From Nematostella vectensis (taxonomy: Eukaryota; Cnidaria; Anthozoa; Actiniaria; Edwardsiidae): 64,000 nt of DNA. A model generated the notes under the pieces. That model made no database searches. It saw only the letters and a program-made list of their open reading frames with translations, and was not told the origin of the DNA. Each line of letters opens with the position of its first letter. Position 1 is the first letter of the stretch. The stretch covers positions 5,482,747 to 5,546,746 of the forward strand of contig NC_064044.1 in NCBI RefSeq assembly GCF_932526225.1, given 5' to 3'. The position numbers were made by a program, and so were the translations under genes. This document shows positions 12,891 through 23,520 of this stretch, in pieces.

Positions 12891-13572
12891 CTTTTAATCC
12901 ACCCTTAGCAAAGTTACATTCTAAAGCACAAGAGAGAAGGTTACTAAAGATATTTTCCAATATTTGAATTGCTTACTTTAAAACTTACACAAGAGAAAGA
13001 AAATGATAAAGCCCTACCTTTGCAAGTTAAGTAAAGTAATTTAAAGAAGTAAAAGGAATTTGGACAGTACAGGCAGTGAATGAGTACTTTTACCTCAAAT
13101 TCATTATGATAGTGTGATTTGCTGATATACTTATTAATGTATAGGAATTTGATATGTATTTGTTTATTGTTTTTAATTTTGAAGAGAATAAAATAGCACC
13201 CAGTTTTTTGTGAGGAACTTTAATTGATCCTCATTTTAAAATAAATATGACCTCCCTTCACACCTGAAAGCCTTTCCTGTTATTCAAAGCATAAATTCAT
13301 TTTGCTAATATTGTTGTATCAGTTGTCTATCAAGTATAGTTTAGTTAATTATATCCTTAGTAATGTCAATAAATACTTTTTTTTACCTAGAACAAAAAAA
13401 CATATTTGTTCTAGGTATTCCCAAGGAGGATTGGGAGGACACCTTTTAATGATAATTGCAGTATTTATGGAACATGCAATCTTTATATGTTTTACATATG
13501 GTGCCGTTTTTGTGGGTGGTGGAACATGATGCATAATGAAAGTGCAAGGAAGGGGGTTTCTACACAAGTTCA
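12891..13572. other. AT-rich non-coding stretch
   Basis: No coding signal, RNA gene or repeat structure recognised. It does not match the sequence downstream of gene B copy 2. Confidence 0.5.
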
Positions 13573-13612
13573 TACTGGCTCCGCTTTTAGGCAGTGCCTA
13601 AATCTATATATT
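13573..13612. repeat. shared 40-bp repeat end
   Basis: This 40-bp block (TGGCTCCGCTTTTAGGC, two to three bases, GCCTAAATCTATATATTA) recurs at the end of the Polinton-bearing repeat at 33149-33188 and, inverted, at 53867-53906. AGGC/GCCT forms a small palindrome. It probably marks a terminus of an unclassified repeat family. Confidence 0.6.
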
Positions 13613-14934
<1,322 letters not shown>

Positions 14935-14935
<1 letters not shown>

Positions 14936-14975
14936 CCCCTGATGAGTGGGCAACCACGAAACAGGCCTGTAGGGA
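14935..14975 (+). ncRNA. hammerhead ribozyme motif (Penelope-type, minimal)
   Basis: The conserved core is complete: CTGATGA (14939-14945), stem II GTGG-GCAA-CCAC (14946-14957), GAAA (14958-14961), stem III ACAGGCCTGT (14961-14970, a palindrome: 3-4 bp hairpin or dimer), cleavage triplet GTA ending at 14971, and stem I TCCC (14935-14938) with GGGA (14972-14975). Short palindromic stem III is a known trait of the hammerheads described in Penelope-like elements, thought to act as dimers. The motif is on the strand opposite to the adjacent reverse transcriptase remnants. Confidence 0.85.
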
Positions 14976-15007
14976 AACCTATGTAGTTTGTATTTTTCCC
15001 AAACCAA

Positions 15008-15042
<35 letters not shown>

Positions 15043-15217
15043 CAAAAAGCCCAAACTGTCGCGATCTCGTACCAGAACAATGAATACAATACACCAAAAA
15101 CTGGAAATCGACTCTGCCAAATTTTCGTCTTTAATAAGACTTCTTCAGGGCAGACTGAAGAAGGTGAATCGTAACAAGCTTATTTACATCAGAATAGTGG
15201 CACGAGACGCAAAAGCA

Positions 15218-15840
15218 TTATAACTGACAAAAACGCGCATTTTCTAGAATACACCCTACACCTTTTACCGCCACACTTACCACAACCTCTAACCTGAGTA
15301 CTATCCTCTTTAAGGGAGGAGTGCACCAACATATCTTTAAACTCCTAGGTTTCCTATAAGCCACCATAGGTACCCTACCAATATCATCCCTACATCTACT
15401 AGAAGATTCTAGAACTGGCTGTAAATTACGAAGAATCCCAGGTGAATTAGTTAAAGCTGGATGAAAAATGACTACAAAAGGTATACGATCATTCTTACCT
15501 TTACGCCTGTCTTTCAATGCGTCGTCCCTAGGAATACGTCTAACCCGGTCAACTTCCCTCCCCACAAACCTGCTTTCATAACCCCTATCAACTAAATAAC
15601 CTTGTAACTCTAATACCCTCTTTTCGAAAGAAGAGTCTTCCAAACATATCCTACGAATACGTAGTGCCTGCCCAAAAGGAATGCCTTTCTTACAAGCAGA
15701 CGGATGACAGGGCGTATGAAAAAGATATTGTTGCTTATCAGTAGGCTTACTATACAGATCTGTAGAGATAAACCCATCCCTAAGAGTAAGTGAAACATCC
15801 AAAAAAATTACCAATGGTAAGCCTAGGGCAGGTCGATTAT
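15218..15840 (-). pseudogene. Penelope-like element reverse transcriptase, C-terminal fragment
   Basis: The minus-strand frame begins inside the reverse transcriptase (FLDVSLTLRDGFISTDLYSK, then KPTDKQQYLFH and IPFGQALRIRRIC) and continues with VVIFHPALTNSPGILRNLQP, the palm/thumb-to-linker region of Penelope-like elements. Near 15335-15345 the frame breaks by one base; the continuation in the other frame has a CGKCGGKRC cluster typical of the linker before the GIY-YIG nuclease. No GIY-YIG domain follows. Downstream on this strand is a CTTCAGTCTGCCCTGAAGAA hairpin (within 15140-15170). The fragment is 5'-truncated and frameshifted, therefore dead. Confidence 0.85.
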
Positions 15841-15888
15841 ATATTTATATATATTTATATTTATTTATTATATATAATATATATATAT

Positions 15889-16060
15889 TAAAAGTCTATA
15901 AGCGGTTTCTCCTTTCTATAAGAGACTTTAGGTTCATTAAAGATTTTAGCCGTATGAGGCTGAGATCCGTGATAAGGTGCCAGTTTTTTTATAAGAATCT
16001 TTAGAAGATTCTGTTTAGCCGGGTGGAACCTCATGACAAAACGTTTAGATTCGTTTATTA
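15889..16060 (-). pseudogene. second Penelope-like fragment, different family
   Basis: A roughly 53-codon open minus-strand stretch reads RFVMRFHPAKQNLLKILIKK and, further on, IFNEPKVSYRKEKPL. Spacing and residues parallel the FHPA...IL...P.V.YRK block of the fragment at 15218-15840 but the sequence differs, so it is a separate, more decayed insertion of the same superfamily. It ends at TAA near 15889. Confidence 0.55.
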
Positions 16061-16139
16061 GATGCCATGTTTGCCTTTTAAACGCATTTTGCCTGTCCGT
16101 GAATTCAACACTCGCCGTTATGTATGTTGTGAAATCGCG

Positions 16140-16845
16140 TAACCGTATCTAGAATGAGTTGCGGATCTCGGCTTAGAACGTGGCAAGTGAGGGATTTGTC
16201 CTCAACGGGCGTAGGCCATCTCTCTAGACACAAACCCTTTTTATAACTGAGAGGGTGGCAAGAGGAGAGAATGCGTGTTCTGAAAAGTTTCAGTAAGCTA
16301 TGGACATCTTTAGCCATTTTAAAGCGGAGCCAGCGCGGAGCTCCATAGGTATAGAAATATGGTATAACTATGCGACTTGGTTTTGTGGTCATTGCGCGGG
16401 TACCCTGTGGTTTCACTCGCCAGCCAGCCAGCCAGCCAGCCAGTCAGCCAGTCAGTCAGTCAGTCAGCCGCGCGACTCCCAGGCCTCACTCATGGCGGCT
16501 AAATACAAGCACAGAGCAAGGGAAAAGTTCTTGTCATGCGTTGATTATTTCTTTTTGCCTCAAATTTTGTGACTTAAGGATAAAGTCAACTAGAGGAGAT
16601 CTACTAACATTCATTCATGCCAAGATTTATGTAAGGATATGTCTGGTTTTTGCTAGTAAATTTAAGTAAGTAATAGTCCACATTAAAATGCGAACAAAAC
16701 CACAAGAAAGCGACAAAATGCAAGGTGAGTTTCAGACGACGATTTCTTTTGTCTATTGAGGATATGACTGTTATTGGGATTTTTGTTGTCCTTTTTGTTT
16801 GCTTTGAGAATGAGCATAACACCTTTTGTTTTGACATTCTTTGTT
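16140..16845. repeat. repeat X, left part (host of the Polinton)
   Basis: Matches the inverted copy at 53867-56691 up to the Polinton insertion point. It contains a CAGC/CAGT microsatellite (about 16420-16470) and an AAAGCGGAGCCAGC motif at about 16321-16334 that is inverted relative to the X right end. Positions 16530-16817 (288 bp) are absent from the inverted copy. No convincing gene. Confidence 0.75.
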
Positions 16846-16998
16846 AGTAGTAGGGTTTTGCCGATTCTGGGACAAATTTTTCATCACCCCAAATTTCATT
16901 CCAAAATGGCGCAAAAGTCTCCGCACACCTCCGCCAAGCCTCGCGACCTGCGCATACGCGAGTTTGCCCAAGACTCCTTGCACACACGAACACGACCA

Positions 16999-17296
16999 CG
17001 CCCACCTGTCAATCATTTTGTCACGTGATAGCCACGCCCACCTGTCAATCACTTTGTCACGTGACGGCCACGCCCACCTGTCAATCACTTTGTCAAGAAC
17101 CTGTCAATCACTTTGTCACGTGACGACCACGCCCACCTGTCAATCATTTTGTCAAAAACCTGTCAATCATTTTGTCACGTGACGGCCACGCCCACCTGTC
17201 AATCATTTTGTCAAAAACCTGTCAATCATTTTGTCACGTGACGACCACGCCCACCTGTCAATCATTTTGTCAAAAACCTGTCAATCATTTTGTCAC
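16999..17296. repeat. TIR subrepeats with CACGTG and GC-box-like motifs
   Basis: Units of about 17-58 bp built from ACCTGTCAATCATTTTGTCA, TCACGTGACGGCCACGCCC and variants, repeated many times. TCACGTGA is a palindromic E-box and CCACGCCC resembles a GC/CACCC box. They lie directly upstream of the polymerase start, and in mirror image upstream of the right-end gene at about 30586-30883. A role in transcription or replication initiation is inference. Confidence 0.85.
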
Positions 17297-17368
17297 ATGT
17301 CGCACCTAGGGGGAGCTCGGGGAGGCTAGCCTCTCGGCCTCACATCTAAAAAGGCTTTTGAAAAGTGG

Positions 17369-17376
17369 TTTAAAGA
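17369..17376 (+). promoter_or_regulatory. TTTAAAGA promoter-like motif, polymerase gene
   Basis: TTTAAAGA immediately precedes the ATG at 17378. It belongs to the motif repeated before most genes of the element, but here it is adjacent to the start and not about 20-27 bases upstream. Confidence 0.4.
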
Positions 17377-17377
17377 C

Positions 17378-20300
17378 ATGACTGGTTTGATAGAAATGGA
17401 GAACCTGAAGGTGAAAGATCTGAAAGCCCTCGCCAAGGAGCGGGGTATCCCAAGATATTACTGGATGCGGAGAGACGAGCTCGTCGGGGCGCTGACCAGC
17501 ACGTCACCGCCACCACCACCCCGGCGGGTCCCTTCACCCAAACTTCTCAAAGGGCTGCCACGGCCACCCCGCATTACCCCGTCCAACACGTCGGAGAGTA
17601 TTCTCGACGGCCCGATACCTGAGATTAATGTCCCCATTCTCAAACCCTCCCAACCCACACGGAGTTCCCACGTCCAATCACTCAAGCATTTTGCAAACAG
17701 GGCGGCCAACTCGATCAAGAGCGAGTTAGACAAGTTTGCGGATTGGATACTATCTTATGTCCCTGAGCCCATAAAAAAGACCGCCAAAGAGGCTGTAGAT
17801 AAACGGGTCAAACGTCTGAAGGAGAGGATTAAGCGTTTACACGAGGAAGCGGAAGATCGCTTCACACCCAAGGAACAACAGACAGCGTTGAAGGGGTATC
17901 TTAAAACCCACGGGATAGCCGGACAGAAAGGTTACGACCCCAAGACATTCATCGCCAGCATCAAACCGAAAGTCCTTGAACTCATCGGTCGACAAGAGAA
18001 GCCTATCAAAGTGAAGTTTATCTTTACTTGCGGGTTTATAAGAGAGGATCCGGCTACAGCTAAGATCGAGGAAGAACTAGGATATTTTCATACAGAAAAG
18101 CCTGAGATTGTGACAGAGTCGACTGATCTCTCTGATTTGTTCGATACGATGGCGAATTATTTACTCGGATTAGTCGAGAAGTTCCAGAAGCAAGGCTCCG
18201 GATGGAGGTTTGACCAAGTGGAGTACTTTGATATCAACATCGATCCTTTTAAGCCGTTGTCTGGATCTTCCTATATTCCGTTACCGTCGGAGTTAGCGTC
18301 CAAGAGGGCGATCATCAATGTTAAGAACGAGAATGATCACGAATGTTTCAAGTGGGCAGTAACCTCCGCTATCTATCCTAAGGAGACACACCCTGAGAGA
18401 CTGAACAAACAAATGACAGAGAGCTCTAAGAACTTCAACTGGTCAGGAATAGAGTTCCCCATCTCACTGAAACAGATCGACGAGTTTGAGAAGCAAAACC
18501 CCCACGCAGTTAACGTCTACGGGTACGAGGGTAGTGTGTATCCCCTAAGAATAAGTAAGAGACATGACACTCGTACGATCAACTTACTTCTCATCTCAGA
18601 TGATGAGACAAATCATTACTGCTGGATCAAAAACATGAGTAGACTTTTATCCTCTCAGATCGGTGATCACCAACACGCGTCTGAATTTTGTCCGAGGTGC
18701 CTGAACTCGTTTTGGTGTAAGAAAGCGTTGGAGAGACATTCTGAGTACTGTTCTAAAAATGAGGAAGTCAAGATTGAAATGCCAAGAGATATAGACGGAA
18801 ACCCCCTCTACACAAAATTCAGGAGCTTTAACAGAAGAATGCGGGTTCCCTTTGTCGTCTATGCCGACTTTGAGTGCTTCACAGAGAACATAGACACGTG
18901 TTCCCCAGATGAGAGTAAAAGCTTCACTAAGCAATATCAGAAGCACAAACCATCCGGCTTTTGCTATCTAATCAAGTGCTTTGACGACAGCATATTTCCA
19001 CCCACGCTTGTGCGGGAGACGCTTCAAGGACCTACCGAGGATGTCGCAAAGATGTTCGTAGAGTCTTTAGAGTCAGACATTAAGGAGATTTACGATAAGT
19101 TCAGGTTCTCTAAGAGGGTGGAGATGACACAAAGGGACAGAATTGACTATAGCAATGCCACTCACTGCCACATCTGTGAGGGTGAGTTAGGAGGGGACAA
19201 GGTTTTAGATCATTGCCACCTTACAGGGAGGTACAGAGGTGCTGCTCACAACGAATGCAACCTAAAACACAAAATTCCAAAGTTCTTTCCTGTTCTCTTT
19301 CATAACCTGTCTGGATACGATTCACACCTGTTTATCAAGAACCTCGGTGAGTCGGAGGGTAAAATAGACTGCATACCTAATAACGAGGAGAAGTATATCT
19401 CTTTCACAAAACAGGTTGTGGTCGACAGGTTTACGAACAAAGAGGGCAAACAGGTTGATGTCAAGCGCGATATCAGATTCATCGACAGTTTTAAGTTCAT
19501 GTCGGCAAGCCTTGACAGTTTAGTGAGTAATCTACCAAAAGAGTCTTTCAAGAACCTCACGACTTACTATGAGGGAGAACAATTACGGTTGTTGTTGAGA
19601 AAGGGCGTCTTCCCATACGACTGGTTTGGCGACTTTGGCAAACTAGACGTGACCCAACTTCCACCTAGAGAGAAGTTCTACTCGAGACTCAACGACACAG
19701 ACATATCGGAGGGGGATTACCAACACGCGCAAAAAGTGTGGGAGACCTTTGAGATGAAGACCATGAGGGATTACCACGATCTCTATCTTGTGTCGGACGT
19801 GCTCCTGTTGGCAGACGTTTTCGAGAACTTTAGAGATGTCTGTCTCGAGAACTACGGTCTGGACCCAGCCTGGTACTACACAGCACCCGGACTGGCTTGG
19901 GATGCAGCCCTAAAGATCACAAGGGTAGAGTTGGAGTTGCTGACCGATTGCGATATGTTACTAATGTTTGAGGAGGGTATTCGCGGAGGTGTCTCCATGA
20001 TATCCACCAGACATGGCGAAGCGAATAACCCCTACATGAGAGAGTACGATCCCAATCTACCGATAAAGTACATTACCTACCTAGATGCAAACAACTTGTA
20101 CGGCTGGGCGATGAGTAAACCTCTACCCACTCACGGGTTCAGATGGATGACTGACCAAGAGCTTACAGGCTGGAGAGACTACCCGTGCGTCTTAGAGGTT
20201 GACTTGGAGTATCCTCGCCATCTCCATGACCTGCATAATGACTACCCGCTAGCCCCAGAGAGCATCAAGATTGGCAAAGTAGACAAGTTGATCCCAAACC

Positions 20301-21301
20301 TTAACAACAAAACAAAGTACGTCGTCCACCATGAGGCTCTGAAACTTTACGAAAGTCTTGGTCTAAAAGTCACCAAGATTCACAGGGGTATTGCCTTCGA
20401 AGAGTCTGCGTGGCTAAAACCCTATATTGACCTAAACACCAACCTTAGGGCAAAAGCGACAAATGATTTTGAGAAAGATTTTTTCAAGTTAATGAACAAC
20501 TCTGTTTTCGGGAAAACCATGGAGAACATCAGGAACAGGGTGGACATTCGGTTGGTGACGGACGGGAAGCAGGCCAAGAAGCTCATATCAAAGCCGAACT
20601 ATCAACATCGCACCATCTTTTGCGAGAATCTAGCCGCCATCCACATGAAGAAGACAAAGCTGATCTTCAACAAGCCTGTCTACTTGGGCATGTCCATTCT
20701 GGACCTGAGTAAGACGCTCATGTACGATTTCCATTACAACTTTGTCAAACCCAAGTATGGTGAGGCGGCTAAGCTCTTATTTACCGATACGGACAGTTTG
20801 ATGTACGAGATCGAAACAAAAGACTTTTACAAGGACATCAGCGGGGATGTGAGGTCCATGTTCGACACCAGCAACTTTCCGAGGGGTCACCCATCCGGTA
20901 TTGAGGTGGGTGTGAACAAGAAAGTCATCGGAATGTTTAAAGATGAGGCTGGGGGCCAGCAAATTACAGAATTTGTAGGACTGAGGGCCAAACTTTACTC
21001 GTACAAGATGGATGAAGGTAAAGAAGAAAAGAAATGCAAGGGCGTCAAGAGAGCAGTCGTCAAGAAGAGCATCGGTTTCGATGACTACAAGGATTGCTTA
21101 TTTGGTAAGAAACCTCAGATGAGACTTATGAATGTCATCAGAAGTCATAAGCATGATGTTTACACTGAAACGGTGAACAAGGTCGCTCTATCTCATGAGG
21201 ATGATAAACGGGTCATCTGTGATGATGGTATTCACACCTTCGCTCACGGTCATTTCAGAACGCTATTAGGTGGTGGCTCAGTATCTTCAGGGACGACTTG
21301 A
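17378..21301 (+). CDS. pPolB: protein-primed DNA polymerase B
   Basis: 1307 residues, full length for a Polinton polymerase; replicates the element using a protein primer. N-terminus: SAP/Rho-N-like helix pair (LKVKDLKALAKERG, about residues 10-40), then a proline-rich linker. A C2H2-type finger starts at C438 (CPRCLNSFWCKKALERH). Exonuclease: ExoI D497-x-E499 (YADFECF), ExoII HNLSGYD (D648), ExoIII YLVSD (Y803-D807). Between ExoI and ExoII sits an endonuclease VII/HNH-like zinc segment (CHICEG, then DHCHLTGRYRG and HNECN). Polymerase: motif A LDANNLYGWAM (D903), motif B KLMNNSVFGK (1037-1046), motif C TDTDS (D1137, D1139). All catalytic residues are present. The first nine codons lie in the terminal repeat. 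The 3' end overlaps the convergent integrase gene by 52 bp. Confidence 0.97.
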   Translation: MTGLIEMENLKVKDLKALAKERGIPRYYWMRRDELVGALTSTSPPPPPRRVPSPKLLKGLPRPPRITPSNTSESILDGPIPEINVPILKPSQPTRSSHVQSLKHFANRAANSIKSELDKFADWILSYVPEPIKKTAKEAVDKRVKRLKERIKRLHEEAEDRFTPKEQQTALKGYLKTHGIAGQKGYDPKTFIASIKPKVLELIGRQEKPIKVKFIFTCGFIREDPATAKIEEELGYFHTEKPEIVTESTDLSDLFDTMANYLLGLVEKFQKQGSGWRFDQVEYFDINIDPFKPLSGSSYIPLPSELASKRAIINVKNENDHECFKWAVTSAIYPKETHPERLNKQMTESSKNFNWSGIEFPISLKQIDEFEKQNPHAVNVYGYEGSVYPLRISKRHDTRTINLLLISDDETNHYCWIKNMSRLLSSQIGDHQHASEFCPRCLNSFWCKKALERHSEYCSKNEEVKIEMPRDIDGNPLYTKFRSFNRRMRVPFVVYADFECFTENIDTCSPDESKSFTKQYQKHKPSGFCYLIKCFDDSIFPPTLVRETLQGPTEDVAKMFVESLESDIKEIYDKFRFSKRVEMTQRDRIDYSNATHCHICEGELGGDKVLDHCHLTGRYRGAAHNECNLKHKIPKFFPVLFHNLSGYDSHLFIKNLGESEGKIDCIPNNEEKYISFTKQVVVDRFTNKEGKQVDVKRDIRFIDSFKFMSASLDSLVSNLPKESFKNLTTYYEGEQLRLLLRKGVFPYDWFGDFGKLDVTQLPPREKFYSRLNDTDISEGDYQHAQKVWETFEMKTMRDYHDLYLVSDVLLLADVFENFRDVCLENYGLDPAWYYTAPGLAWDAALKITRVELELLTDCDMLLMFEEGIRGGVSMISTRHGEANNPYMREYDPNLPIKYITYLDANNLYGWAMSKPLPTHGFRWMTDQELTGWRDYPCVLEVDLEYPRHLHDLHNDYPLAPESIKIGKVDKLIPNLNNKTKYVVHHEALKLYESLGLKVTKIHRGIAFEESAWLKPYIDLNTNLRAKATNDFEKDFFKLMNNSVFGKTMENIRNRVDIRLVTDGKQAKKLISKPNYQHRTIFCENLAAIHMKKTKLIFNKPVYLGMSILDLSKTLMYDFHYNFVKPKYGEAAKLLFTDTDSLMYEIETKDFYKDISGDVRSMFDTSNFPRGHPSGIEVGVNKKVIGMFKDEAGGQQITEFVGLRAKLYSYKMDEGKEEKKCKGVKRAVVKKSIGFDDYKDCLFGKKPQMRLMNVIRSHKHDVYTETVNKVALSHEDDKRVICDDGIHTFAHGHFRTLLGGGSVSSGTT

Positions 21302-22242
21302 AGTTCTTCTCTAACGAACGACCTCCTTGGAGCGCCTTCGGAGAGGTAGTACAACACAGGCTGTCCAACTGAAACAACACTGCGTGATAGATCAAACACT
21401 TTTAAACTCCAAATAGGATCTGTGGCTCGTCTGCGTTCACCTCCTTCCTCTTCTCCAGGAGATAATAGATATCTAACTCTAACCCCTGGTGGTAGTCTAA
21501 CTTCATCAAGTCCAACAGGCCGCTTATACGTTGGAGGATCAATATCAACCTCTTTCAAACCAATAGATTTTGCAGGCTCTTTGCCAGTAATTCTTATGGG
21601 TTGACTATTCAGAGTTTTCAAAACACCTGGCAATCGTTTCACCCAAACTCTGGACCGATCATCGCTAATCATTTCTTGAGCATACTGATGAGAAAACAAC
21701 CTCTCCGCCAGCGTTCTATTGGCGCGTTCGACAAAAGCCTGTGCGCGATGGTTCCCAGCCTCGCTTCGCTGGATGGTGACCCCCTTCTTTTTCATAATCT
21801 TTGTTACCTCCCCCATGAATTCTGTCCCCGGGTCGACAATCACCGTATGAGGCCATTTAAGTTTTCTGGAGTATATCTTTTCAAACCCTTTAGCAATTCC
21901 ACTCGAGTCCTTGGTAGTCAGTGCTTCTGCATCTTTATATCTCGAGGCAATATCAATCACGACCAACGCGTAACGGTAGGTTTTTCTGCCTACGTTATCG
22001 TGGGGCATAAACAACAGATCGGCTTGGTGAATCTGATTAGGTTTATTCACAGTCCAATGCGGTCTGGGGACATACTTTGGGGCTGGGAGGTAGATCTGCC
22101 ACAACGCCTGTTTTTCAAGCCACCTCTTAGCCTCGGCTTCACTGACTTTAGCGACACTAGCTAACTTAGAAATAGCTGAATACCCTTTCCAGTATCCATC
22201 GGTGGAATAGTATATTTTTGATAACCTGCTTTCGTTACTCAT
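21250..22242 (-). CDS. INT: Polinton retroviral-type integrase (DDE)
   Basis: 330 residues; joins element ends to target DNA. The catalytic triad is visible: D75 (HQADLLFMP), D137 (VDPGTEFMG) and E172 (AFVERANRTL), with 34 residues between the last two. The N-terminal 60 residues are helical and lack an obvious HHCC zinc site. The C-terminus (about 245-320) is SH3-like, with VRYLLSPGEEEGG and VGQPVLYYLSEG; I see no chromodomain. Divergent from the capsid gene: the ATG complement (22240-22242) overlaps the TTTAAAGATT motif of that gene. The 3' end overlaps the polymerase gene on the opposite strand. Confidence 0.96.
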   Translation of the reverse strand: MSNESRLSKIYYSTDGYWKGYSAISKLASVAKVSEAEAKRWLEKQALWQIYLPAPKYVPRPHWTVNKPNQIHQADLLFMPHDNVGRKTYRYALVVIDIASRYKDAEALTTKDSSGIAKGFEKIYSRKLKWPHTVIVDPGTEFMGEVTKIMKKKGVTIQRSEAGNHRAQAFVERANRTLAERLFSHQYAQEMISDDRSRVWVKRLPGVLKTLNSQPIRITGKEPAKSIGLKEVDIDPPTYKRPVGLDEVRLPPGVRVRYLLSPGEEEGGERRRATDPIWSLKVFDLSRSVVSVGQPVLYYLSEGAPRRSFVREELQVVPEDTEPPPNSVLK

Positions 22243-22251
22243 TTAAAGATT
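22242..22251 (+). promoter_or_regulatory. TTTAAAGATT promoter-like motif, major capsid gene
   Basis: TTTAAAGATT ends 24 bases before the capsid ATG (22276) and shares its first base with the integrase start codon on the other strand. Confidence 0.6.
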
Positions 22252-22275
22252 ATCTCTCTTTTCTTAAAATAAAAG

Positions 22276-23492
22276 ATGGCACAAGCGATATCAGAAAAAA
22301 TTAACCCAAACAGGATCCCACGGGAACCCTTCGGCCTGAAAGCGGAATCGTCGCTGAATCGGATTACATTCAATCCCTCATCGGCAAGTCCTGGAGAAAC
22401 CCTCTATATAAATATTCCAAAACTTGCTGAAAATGTAGTGATTGTTCCAGGTAGTGTATCCTTACTATTTGACTTAGACGTCGCAGGACATGCGAATAAT
22501 ACTCTCGTCAACAACGTTGGTCGAAACCTAGTGTCAAGGCTCAAGATTCTCTTCGGCGGAGAAACACTACAGGATACTCAGAGATACGATCTCTTTCAAA
22601 CCTATCACGACTTATACTTACAAGCTGAAGATCGTGGGGATAGAATAAGACAAGGTATCTCCTCTGAAAACATGAGGAAGCTCAGGACAAATGCAGGTGA
22701 TAAAGTGACCGCAGATGCTAAGGAAGTAGCTCTTGCAACAGTTCACAACACCAAGTACTGCATTCCACTCGACCATCCTATTCTCGGCGAGCATGGGGTC
22801 TTTTATCCAAAGGCGTTACCTCATCCGCTAATCTTTGAAATTACTCTAGCCCCAGTTTCCGACGTCGTTGTCCAACGTACACCATCACAAACCTCGAGTT
22901 GGAATATGCTTGCATCTCAAGTGAATACTTGGCTCGTGAGGCGTTGTCGGCTTATCAGGTTGGTAGAGGATTCTTTTACGAGAACGTCATTCTCCACAAA
23001 ACGTTCACCATTTCCAAACCTAATGATAGTGTCATAAACGAGCACATTAATCTACCGAGGAGGTCAATGACAGGGATATTGTGTCTGTTCACAGAGAGCT
23101 ACACCGGAGGAGCAAGGGATTCCGAAAAGTTTGTCAATCCAAATATCACATCGATCAACATTAATGTGGATGGCATGCCAAACCGTCTCTACTCCAAGGG
23201 GATGACACCGCCGGACCTCTGGGAGTCGGTGAAGAAACGTTTCGGTAGAGAGGGTGTCAAGCAAAAGGATTTTTACGCTAATAACAAGTTTGCTCTGTGG
23301 GTCGACTTGAGGGCACACCCAGATAACAGCATTCACGGAGGAGGCCTGGTCTTGAACAACACGCGGGACGGAGTAAAACTAGAAATGAAACGAAAAGTTG
23401 GAGGAACGGGAAACATCACCTGCTACATGTTTGTAGTAGCCGACGCGTTGATGGAGGTTATGAACTCGAATTTGAGAGCAATCATGTATTAA
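22276..23492 (+). CDS. PY: major capsid protein (double jelly-roll, PY), apparently frameshifted
   Basis: Forms the icosahedral capsid in Polinton virions. The frame from ATG 22276 carries the family N-terminal half (GETLYINIPKLAENVVIVPG, RLKILFGGETLQDTQRYDLF). At about 22866-22877 the homologous reading moves to the frame that ends at 23492 (EYACISSEYLAREALSAY, MTGILCLFTESYTGG, ADALMEVMNSNLRAIMY). The original frame stops at 23035-23037, after about 50 unrelated residues. A single missing base explains this; the two parts together would span about 405 codons, a usual length. It could be a disabling mutation, an assembly error or, less likely, programmed frameshifting; I see no slippery heptamer at the shift. 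Confidence 0.93.
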
Positions 23493-23520
23493 AAAGGACT
23501 TGTGTGATAATACAAAAAGA

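Larger units (their letters stand above)
16846..17405 (+). repeat. Polinton left terminal inverted repeat
   Basis: About 560 bp matching 30477-31035 in inverse. The inner edge extends through the start of the polymerase gene: both copies include TTTAAAGACATGAC and the first nine codons (MTGLIEMEN). Internal direct repeats occupy 16999-17296. Confidence 0.93.

Noticed and set aside
12603-12967. Proline-rich frames downstream of gene B copy 1
   Set aside because: Translation of the C-rich minisatellite; no start context or splice connection.
16105-16416. 103-residue minus-strand frame in repeat X
   Set aside because: No recognisable domain; in the inverted copy the homologous frame differs at its ends.
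16999-17296. CRISPR-like array in the Polinton terminal repeat
   Set aside because: Units are nested direct repeats without unique spacers, and the host is eukaryotic.
23035-23060. Programmed frameshifting as the explanation for the split capsid gene
   Set aside because: No slippery heptamer or evident downstream structure at the shift near 22870; a plain indel is simpler.
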